Source of the DNA: Thermoplasmata archaeon
GTDB taxonomy: Archaea; Thermoplasmatota; E2; UBA202; JdFR-43
Direction: 5' to 3'
Length of the DNA stretch: 11,586 nucleotides
Assembly (NCBI GenBank): GCA_021163175.1
Contig: JAGGXG010000099.1
Location: forward strand, 1-11,586
This document shows, in pieces, positions 6,557-11,586 of the stretch (positions are counted from its first letter, which is position 1; each line of letters starts with the position of its first letter). The notes under the pieces were generated by a model. It searched no databases, had not been told where the DNA came from, and was given only the letters and a program-made list of their open reading frames with translations. The translations under genes and the position numbers were made by a program.

Positions 6557-8233
6557 ATGATGGTTGAAGAAATTGCCGAGAGAGAAAATTTTAAAATACT
6601 GGAAATAACAAAAAGTGTTGATGAGCGAACAATTGGCAATGGCAAGATACCAAAAACAATAAATGCTGCCTATGTGGAGAAGAATGGAGTGGTATATCTT
6701 TTGAAAGAAAGTGGGACGATAGAAAGAATAGGAAGCATTGATTACTGGAATCAGATTAAAAAATTTGAAGCAAAAGAAAATTATGCTGCTAAGCTAAATA
6801 CGAGGATAAAGCATAAGCTTGATTTGGCGAGCTGCGGGCTGTGCGATGCACATAAAAATTCGACGGCTTTACTTAACATTGTGGCAACAAATAGATGCGA
6901 TTTGAGATGCTGGTACTGCTTTTTTTATGAGGAAAAGGCTGGGTTTGTTTATGAGCCGAGTGTAGAGGAAATAAAAAAGCAGATAGAAGTGGCAAGAGAC
7001 ATGAATGGTTATACGCCTCCAATTCAGATAACTGGGGGAGAACCTTCATTGAGACATGACTTGCATGAAATAATAAAAGTTGGGAAAGAACTTGGCGCCC
7101 CTCATGTCCAGCTCAATACAAATTCTGTCTCACTTGGCATACAATATTTTGAAGAGCCAGAAAAAGCTGTTGAAAGAGTAAAAAAATGGAAGGAAGCTGG
7201 ACTGAATACGATATATACATCTTTCGATGGAGTGACAGCAAAACCAAATAGCAACATAAAAAATCATTATGAATTTCCATTTGCTCTGGAAGCATATTAT
7301 AATGGTGGCGTTAGAAGCATTGTTCTTGTTCCAACTGTAAGCCAGCTGAATTTGAAGGAAATGCCATCGATTGTTAAATTTGCAATTAATAATGTGGAGA
7401 AGGGAATAAAAGGTGTTAACTTTCAGCCAATCTCGCTCGTGGGATTCATAAAAAAGGGAGATAGAGAGAAGCTGAGGGTTGTGCAATCAGACATAGTCCA
7501 TGAGCTTGAAAAGGAGTTTGGTATAGGAATGGATGCATGGTATCCTGTGCCAACAGTCGCCGCCCTCGCCGACATAATTGGAAAGGAACCGCATGTGCAC
7601 TTTTATAACAATGAAAAATGCGGCATAGCCACCTACGCCTATATCGATGCTGAAAAGAGGAAGATGCATGCTATAACAGATTTCATAGATGTCGACAGAT
7701 TCATCATGGACATAATTGAAATGCATGGTAGCAAGCTTAAGAAGGCTTTATTTGGAGCCAAGCTGATACCGACAGCCATAAAATATGGAAGCCTGCGCAG
7801 GGCGCTGGCGGAAAAACTCAGAGGTTATATACTGGAAGATGAGCTTCCGAATGGTGTTAAAATATCCAAATTGCTTGAAGAGATAATTGAGAGAGGAAAT
7901 TACAAAGCACTGGGAGCATTTCATCAGTATTTCCTTTTCTTTGGCATGATGCATTTTCAGGATTATTATAATTATGATGTCAACAGGGTGCAGAGATGCA
8001 GCATACATTATGCAGCAGGAAAAAGAGTAATCCCATTCTGCACATATAACGTGTTTCCAAGCATACATCGAGATAGATTTTTGAAGCTTAACAGAATCAG
8101 GGGAAAGGAAGCAGAAAAGTTAATGGAAGAATCTAAGGAGGCGAAGGAAAAAGTAATTGAGTTCAGGGAAAGAAAGGATGAAATTGTTGCATCTCCAATC
8201 TACAAAAATGCTTACAGAAACTTAGGCAAATAA
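6557..8233 (+). CDS. Tes-family radical SAM protein (tetraether lipid synthase-like)
   Basis: This 558-residue protein is a radical SAM enzyme of the family of tetraether lipid synthase Tes (MJ0619, MA_1486). Tes joins the phytanyl chains of archaeal lipids by C-C bonds between terminal methyl carbons. The SAM/[4Fe-4S] motif is Cys114-x3-Cys118-x2-Cys121 in RCDLRCWYC, followed by CFFYEEKAG and by GGEPS at 160-164. Auxiliary cysteines are SCGLCDAH at 92-99 (Cys93, Cys96), Cys355 in NEKCG, Cys481 in QRCSIHY and Cys495 in IPFCTYN. Characterised Tes proteins also have an N-terminal rubredoxin-like iron site (CPxC ... CPEHG). Here the aligned region keeps TKS (18-20) and VVYLLK (45-50), but all its cysteines are gone. 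The protein may therefore be a paralogue with a related lipid cross-linking role and not Tes itself, so I give no symbol. M1 and M2 are both possible starts (6557 or 6560). The TATA box fits a leaderless start at either. Confidence 0.85.
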   Translation: MMVEEIAERENFKILEITKSVDERTIGNGKIPKTINAAYVEKNGVVYLLKESGTIERIGSIDYWNQIKKFEAKENYAAKLNTRIKHKLDLASCGLCDAHKNSTALLNIVATNRCDLRCWYCFFYEEKAGFVYEPSVEEIKKQIEVARDMNGYTPPIQITGGEPSLRHDLHEIIKVGKELGAPHVQLNTNSVSLGIQYFEEPEKAVERVKKWKEAGLNTIYTSFDGVTAKPNSNIKNHYEFPFALEAYYNGGVRSIVLVPTVSQLNLKEMPSIVKFAINNVEKGIKGVNFQPISLVGFIKKGDREKLRVVQSDIVHELEKEFGIGMDAWYPVPTVAALADIIGKEPHVHFYNNEKCGIATYAYIDAEKRKMHAITDFIDVDRFIMDIIEMHGSKLKKALFGAKLIPTAIKYGSLRRALAEKLRGYILEDELPNGVKISKLLEEIIERGNYKALGAFHQYFLFFGMMHFQDYYNYDVNRVQRCSIHYAAGKRVIPFCTYNVFPSIHRDRFLKLNRIRGKEAEKLMEESKEAKEKVIEFRERKDEIVASPIYKNAYRNLGK

Positions 8234-8241
8234 TTTAAATG
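8230..8241 (+). promoter_or_regulatory. TATA-like box for the beta-helix/Ig protein gene
   Basis: ATAATTTAAATG overlaps the stop codon of the Tes-family gene (8231-8233). Its centre lies about 32 bases before the ATG at 8268 and 23 before a GTG at 8259. This suggests the downstream gene has its own promoter despite the 34-base gap. Confidence 0.4.
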
Positions 8242-8267
8242 ACTGAAATATTTAGGATGTGGTAAAA

Positions 8268-10415
8268 ATGAGAAAACTCGCTTTAATCATATCTCTGGTA
8301 ATAATATCAGTTTACGCCATAGGAAATTTTCATGTTGGTAAGGATGACAGTATTCAGGAAGCAATAAACAATGCGAGCGATGGTGAAATAATTTTTGTGG
8401 AAGGCTGGCATAATGAGACGATAACGATAAACAAGAGTATAAAGATAGAAGGTGTGCATAAGGCAATGATAAAAAAAATAATTGTGGAAAGCAAAAATGT
8501 AACAATAGATAACATTTCCTCATATGGCATCTTTGTTAACGAAAGCAATTGCACCATTTCAAATTGTAACATTTCCTCATATGGCATCTTTGTTAACGAA
8601 AGCAATTGCACCATTTACCACAATTTCATTTCAAATTGCTCCGTGGCATTGTCCATAAAAGGAAGCAATAATGTTGTTTATCAGAATGGATTTTTCAACA
8701 ATGATTATGGAATCATCGCCAACTCCAGCAACAATACCATATATCATAACAACTTTATAGGAAATACAATAAATGCAATCGATAAAGGAAACAACATATG
8801 GTATAGCGAGGAATTGCAGGAAGGAAATTACTGGGACGATTATAATGGCAGCGATACCGACAGCAATGGAATTGGAGATACACCATATCAAATAAATGGA
8901 AGTAGCGATATCTATCCCTTAATGAATGAATACGATATATATCCTCCTGTTACACAGGCAAATGCATCGATTATAAATGGAAGCATTGGAAATGATGACT
9001 GGTATATCGGCAATGTTAGCCTAACATTTAATGTAATTGATGATAATCCAAACAATACCTACTATTGTATAAATAATGGAAGCTGGATTGTTTATGAAAA
9101 TACAATTAGTTTCACAGAAGATGGAATATTCTTCGTCGAATTTTACAGTGTGGATTCAAACCATAATTATGAAGCAGTGAAAAACGTTACAATAAAAATT
9201 GATAAAACGAAGCCCGAGATAAATTATACTATATTCCCACCCCAGCCAGATGGAAAGAATGGATGGTATAATACAAGTGTTGAAATTTCTTTAAGCGCAT
9301 ATGATGACTTCCTCGAGGCTTTGTATTATAAAATAGATAATGGAACATGGCAGCCCTATGAAGGCTATCCAATATTGCCGGATGGAATACATACCATATT
9401 TTTCAAAGCCGTTGATAAAGCTGGAAACGATGCCATTGATAACATAACTTTGAAAATAGATGGAGAGGCACCATCCATTTCAATAGAACAACCAAATGGA
9501 AGTTTTGTTAAAGGCTTATATGAAATTAAATACAATGCGAGCGACGAAGTGGATGAAAATTTGAGTGGGAATATATCCATATATTATTCATATGATAATG
9601 GTTCCCACTGGGAAATTATTGAATCAAATTTGAATAATACTGGAAGCTATTTATGGAATACACACAATTTCAATGATTCAGCCAATGCCATAATTAAAAT
9701 AGTGGCTATAGATGATGCAGGAAATGCTGGCACAGCATATTCAAATAAATTTATCCTCGATAACAATCCCCCAAGAATAAATATAACATCTCCAAAAGAA
9801 GGAGAGACATTCGGAGATAATGAGACGATAGAAATAACATGGGAAGCTTACGATGATGTAGATGAAGATTTGAATGGAGACATATACATATTCTATTATT
9901 TTGATGGGGAATGGTATTATGTGCCGAATGGAAATGGCACGAATAACGATGGGGAACTTGCTTTTTCCACTTCCGGGCTTGATGATGGTGAATATAAAAT
10001 AAGGGTTATGGCTATAGATGATGCAGGAAATGTTGGAATCTGCACCACAGGAAACTTCACGATAGACAGGACGCCACCATCCGTTTATGTAACTAAACCG
10101 CTAAAAGGATTCATGTATGTAAACATACTGGGGCGGGAGATGCTGCCGCCGATTCCGCTGCCGGGCATCGTTTACAATGCCATTGTTGTTGGGAAAATAA
10201 CGGTTGAGATAGAGGCATCTGATAAGCTGTCTGGTATACAGCATGTTGTTGTGTCCACAGATGAAGAAGGAATGAAGAATATTACAGTTGACAAACCATA
10301 TACATGGGTATGGAATCCAAGCTTAGGAGTGCATTGGTTAAAAGTCACAGCATGGGACAATGCTGGAAACTCAAAATCATATGAGCTTGACAATATATTC
10401 TGCATAAACATATGA
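8268..10415 (+). CDS. Large exported NosD-like beta-helix and Ig-domain surface protein
   Basis: This is a 715-residue exported protein. Residues 1-19 form a signal peptide (MRKLALIISLVIISVYAIG). Residues about 25-180 are short beta-helix rungs (SNNTIYHNNF, SNNVVYQNGF). Next comes GNYWDDYNGSDTDSNGIGDTPY (about 187-207), the hallmark end of NosD/periplasmic copper-binding-type beta-helix domains. Then come two OmpL47/Ig-like domains (about 226-312 and 313-398), two more Ig-like domains (about 399-499 and 500-600), and a C-terminal domain (601-715) matching the end of the protein at 340-1536. I count about 37 N-x-S/T sequons, so heavy N-glycosylation is likely. Two rungs (82-100 and 101-119) are nearly identical from a 57-base duplication. 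No membrane anchor is seen. No other nos genes are present, so nitrous oxide metabolism is not implied; an S-layer-associated or adhesive role is inferred. An in-frame GTG at 8259 would add three residues. Confidence 0.88.
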   Translation: MRKLALIISLVIISVYAIGNFHVGKDDSIQEAINNASDGEIIFVEGWHNETITINKSIKIEGVHKAMIKKIIVESKNVTIDNISSYGIFVNESNCTISNCNISSYGIFVNESNCTIYHNFISNCSVALSIKGSNNVVYQNGFFNNDYGIIANSSNNTIYHNNFIGNTINAIDKGNNIWYSEELQEGNYWDDYNGSDTDSNGIGDTPYQINGSSDIYPLMNEYDIYPPVTQANASIINGSIGNDDWYIGNVSLTFNVIDDNPNNTYYCINNGSWIVYENTISFTEDGIFFVEFYSVDSNHNYEAVKNVTIKIDKTKPEINYTIFPPQPDGKNGWYNTSVEISLSAYDDFLEALYYKIDNGTWQPYEGYPILPDGIHTIFFKAVDKAGNDAIDNITLKIDGEAPSISIEQPNGSFVKGLYEIKYNASDEVDENLSGNISIYYSYDNGSHWEIIESNLNNTGSYLWNTHNFNDSANAIIKIVAIDDAGNAGTAYSNKFILDNNPPRINITSPKEGETFGDNETIEITWEAYDDVDEDLNGDIYIFYYFDGEWYYVPNGNGTNNDGELAFSTSGLDDGEYKIRVMAIDDAGNVGICTTGNFTIDRTPPSVYVTKPLKGFMYVNILGREMLPPIPLPGIVYNAIVVGKITVEIEASDKLSGIQHVVVSTDEEGMKNITVDKPYTWVWNPSLGVHWLKVTAWDNAGNSKSYELDNIFCINI
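8510..8616 (+). repeat. 57-base tandem duplication of one beta-helix rung
   Basis: Bases 8510-8559 and 8567-8616 are identical over 50 bases, with a period of 57 bases (19 codons) and a 7-base non-identical spacer. The repeat encodes NISSYGIFVNESNCTI twice. Perfect identity in third codon positions points to a recent in-frame duplication or gene conversion adding one coil to the helix. Confidence 0.95.
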
Positions 10416-10438
10416 TTTTCTCTTTCTTTCTCTTTTAT
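10416..10438 (+). terminator. Pyrimidine-rich terminator after the beta-helix/Ig protein gene
   Basis: A T/C-only tract (TTTTCTCTTTCTTTCTCTTTTA) starts at the base after the TGA stop. It resembles the tract at 6456-6487. The remaining bases up to the next start (10439-10492) hold no clear TATA box that I can name. Confidence 0.55.
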
Positions 10439-10492
10439 TGAGGCCACAGGTGGTTATCAGGCATTCCAAAAAAATCTCAATAGAGTGAAAAA

Positions 10493-11011
10493 ATGTTAAA
10501 TTATCAAGAATTAAGAGAGAAATATAAACCCAGAAAAATAAAATGCTTGCTCATAGCAGAATCACCCCCAAAAAGTGAAGAAAGGTTCTTTTACAATCTT
10601 GGTCAAGAGAAATATGATTTTTTGTTTAAATCAGTTATGGAAGTGATTTTTCCTGATTTTAAAAACAATTATCAAAGAGGACAAAAGCACGAGTATCTAC
10701 AAAGATTTAAAGAACAGGGATTCTATTTGATAGATGCGGTCGATACTCCTATAAATGATAGGAAGCGAAGAGAAAGAAATAAAATTATCAGAAAAAATTT
10801 AGAAAACAAAATTAAAGAAGTAGATGAGCTAATTTCAAAAGATACCCCAATTATCCTCATTAAAAAGAACGTTTTTGAAATATTTCATCATGAATTAGAG
10901 GAGAGAGGCTTCAATGTTGTTCATGATGAGCATATCCCATTCCCAAGCTCTGGACACCAAGAAGAATTTAAAGAAAAATTTAAGCAATATCTTGAGAGAG
11001 TGTTTAAATAA
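10493..11011 (+). CDS. Small protein resembling the uracil-DNA glycosylase superfamily
   Basis: This 172-residue soluble, lysine-rich protein is probably cytoplasmic. The N-terminal half has a hydrophobic strand followed by a turn, CLLIAESPP (18-26) then RFFYN (31-35), and later GFYLIDAVDTP (76-86). Near the C-terminus is IPFPSSGHQEEF (148-159). The order strand/AESPP, aromatic patch, P(F)P-S-G-H resembles uncharacterised members of the UDG superfamily, in which the first motif carries the catalytic or water-positioning residue and the last (HPSP-like) contacts DNA. The resemblance is from memory of such families and is weak. The usual catalytic residues are not clearly present, so activity on DNA is uncertain. 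A weak GAGTGA sits five bases before the ATG at 10493. The gene is more AT-rich than purM and is next to decayed and mobile sequences, so recent acquisition is possible. Confidence 0.7.
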   Translation: MLNYQELREKYKPRKIKCLLIAESPPKSEERFFYNLGQEKYDFLFKSVMEVIFPDFKNNYQRGQKHEYLQRFKEQGFYLIDAVDTPINDRKRRERNKIIRKNLENKIKEVDELISKDTPIILIKKNVFEIFHHELEERGFNVVHDEHIPFPSSGHQEEFKEKFKQYLERVFK

Positions 11012-11040
11012 TGATATTGAAAATGAACATACGGATAACA

Positions 11041-11096
11041 GCGAATAAAAGGCTTCCACGCTACATCCAAACCCACTATGGCATTCGTTTATTCGC
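11041..11096. repeat. Inverted repeat in the intergenic region 11012-11169
   Basis: GCGAATAAA (11041-11049) is matched exactly by TTTATTCGC (11088-11096) across a 38-base centre. The sequence around it is less AT-rich than its surroundings and encodes nothing convincing on either strand. It may be a remnant of a mobile element or a structured RNA; I do not recognise it. Confidence 0.5.
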
Positions 11097-11137
11097 AAAC
11101 TCGCTATGAAAAAAACCAAATCCCCTGCTTTGAGAAA

Positions 11138-11148
11138 GATTATTAATA
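11138..11148 (+). promoter_or_regulatory. TATA-like box and ribosome-binding site for the DUF1697-like gene
   Basis: GATTATTAATA has its centre about 26 bases before the ATG at 11170. GGTGA (11160-11164) lies five bases before that ATG. Both favour 11170 over the in-frame ATG at 11152. Confidence 0.45.
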
Positions 11149-11169
11149 CTGATGAGATTGGTGAAAATC

Positions 11170-11462
11170 ATGAAGCATAAATCTAACGATAACTGGAAAG
11201 AAGGGGTTGCATTTGTAAGAGGAATCAACATTTACAAAAATGCGAGGATGACACAAGAGCAAATGCTTAAATTATGCAAAAAAATTGAAAACCGTAATTT
11301 GAAAATTGTTAAAGTTGTCAACACAGATAATATAATTTTAAGAAAAGAGGCATACATTATGCAACTGTGGGATCAAAACTGGAGAAGGTTCTATCAGAAT
11401 ACTTTGGAAAACCAATTTATGTGACTACTAGGAGTATGAAAACAATCGGATCTTTAAAATAA
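11170..11462 (+). pseudogene. DUF1697-like gene split by a -1 frameshift
   Basis: The open frame from ATG 11170 runs to TGA 11422-11424 (84 residues). Its first 60 residues match the N-terminus of DUF1697 proteins: GVAFVRGINIYKNARMT, then KIVKVVNTDNIIL where the family has a conserved SGNVVF-like strand. After about residue 60 the frame becomes unlike the family (QLWDQNWRRFYQN). The frame one base back, from about 11346 to TAA 11460-11462, reads SKLEKVLSEYFGKPIYVTTR, which is exactly the expected continuation (an L-E-x-x-L helix, FG, then a strand ending in R). So one base is missing, probably in the A-rich run 11340-11348. The restored protein would be about 97 residues. Many family members are about 180, so the C-terminus may also be cut. 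The function of DUF1697 is unknown. A sequencing error or programmed slippage is not excluded. Confidence 0.72.
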
Positions 11463-11512
11463 AACACGAAAATATTGATGATTGTTTTTATTGGTGCTGA
11501 TGATATGTTAAA

Positions 11513-11543
11513 GCCCGCCCCCGCATTATAAAAGGAGGTGGGC
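11513..11543 (+). promoter_or_regulatory. Hairpin masking the transposase Shine-Dalgarno sequence
   Basis: GCCCGCCCCC (11513-11522) pairs with GGAGGTGGGC (11534-11543) in nine of ten positions, counting one G-U pair, around an 11-base loop. The 3' arm contains the strong ribosome-binding site GGAGGTG (11534-11540), which sits seven bases before the ATG at 11548. In insertion sequences such hairpins are known to restrain transposase translation. It could instead be part of a non-coding RNA at the element's end. Confidence 0.65.
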
Positions 11544-11547
11544 GAAA

Positions 11548-11586
11548 ATGTTGTATGCAGGTATGGATGTGCATAAGAAGTTTGTC
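11548..11586 (+). CDS. IS110-family transposase, first 13 codons only
   Basis: The ATG at 11548 follows a perfect GGAGGTG ribosome-binding site and opens MLYAGMDVHKKFV, running off the end of the window. The G-[IM]-D-[VL]-H-K segment right at the N-terminus is the mark of IS110/IS1111-family transposases (DEDD, RuvC-like recombinases), and the aspartate is the first catalytic residue. The strong ribosome-binding site is unlike the leaderless neighbours and fits a mobile gene. Thirteen residues cannot separate the IS110 and IS1111 groups, and completeness cannot be judged. The call is based on this short motif. Confidence 0.72.
   Translation, partial: MLYAGMDVHKKFV

Noticed and set aside
8354..8614. 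86-residue minus-strand frame with a perfect internal repeat
   Set aside because: The repeat is the antisense image of the 57-base duplication in the beta-helix gene, and the frame has no other support.
8510..8616. CRISPR-like repeat with spacer
   Set aside because: There are only two copies with a 7-base gap, both in frame within a beta-helix coding sequence.
8820..8930. NosD role in nitrous oxide reductase maturation
   Set aside because: The NYWDDYNGSD-type segment is shared by many secreted beta-helix proteins, there are no nos genes nearby, and Ig-like domains follow, which NosD lacks.
10895..11119. 74-residue minus-strand frame ending in the UDG-like gene
   Set aside because: Its end is antisense to a better coding frame and its start covers the inverted-repeat block. 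I saw no ribosome-binding site or domain.
11525..11533. ATTATAAAA as TATA box of the transposase gene
   Set aside because: It lies only about 19 bases before the ATG and inside the hairpin loop, so the transcript would start within the gene and lose the strong ribosome-binding site.

Overview
The window looks archaeal, most likely a euryarchaeon of the Thermoplasmata type. The tRNA-Pro lacks an encoded CCA. Most genes have an AT-rich TATA-like box about 20-30 bases before the start codon and little or no leader. There is a tetraether-lipid-synthase-type radical SAM gene, and there are large secreted PKD/Ig/beta-helix proteins rich in N-glycosylation sequons, as seen in that group. The phylum is an inference from protein flavour and was not tested by any search.

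Layout. 1-207: the tail of an unrecognised + strand gene. 241-315: tRNA-Pro(CGG) on the minus strand. 340-1536: a minus-strand exported PKD/Ig protein. 1651-2910: a GCS2-type carboxylate-amine ligase. 2903-3919: a zinc-dependent aspartoacylase/succinylglutamate-desuccinylase-type deacylase, convergent with the ligase and overlapping it by 8 bases. 3987-4943: purM, divergent from the deacylase, with two TATA boxes packed into 67 bases. 5007-6482: an exported protein with seven propeller-like repeats followed by a PKD-like domain. 6557-8233: a Tes-family radical SAM protein. 8268-10415: a 715-residue exported protein with a NosD-like beta-helix, Ig-like domains and a C-terminal domain shared with the 340-1536 protein. 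10493-11011: a small protein resembling the uracil-DNA-glycosylase superfamily. 11170-11462: a DUF1697-like gene split by a frameshift. 11548-end: the first 13 codons of an IS110-family transposase, preceded by a hairpin that covers its Shine-Dalgarno sequence.

Most genes appear to be separate, individually promoted units and not one operon. Three large exported proteins and one enzyme predicted to act on membrane lipids give the middle of the window a cell-envelope character. The ligase/deacylase pair may form and break an amide or peptide-like bond in one metabolite, but this rests on family and position only. The right end (split DUF1697 gene, unexplained inverted repeat, start of an insertion sequence) is the accessory, decaying part of the window.

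No CRISPR array or rRNA was seen, and I did not find a convincing wholly new system. The points best worth following are the Tes-family protein that has lost the cysteines of its N-terminal rubredoxin-like site, the envelope domain shared by two proteins, the recent 57-base duplication of one beta-helix rung, the frameshifted DUF1697 gene, and the structured leader of the IS110 element.
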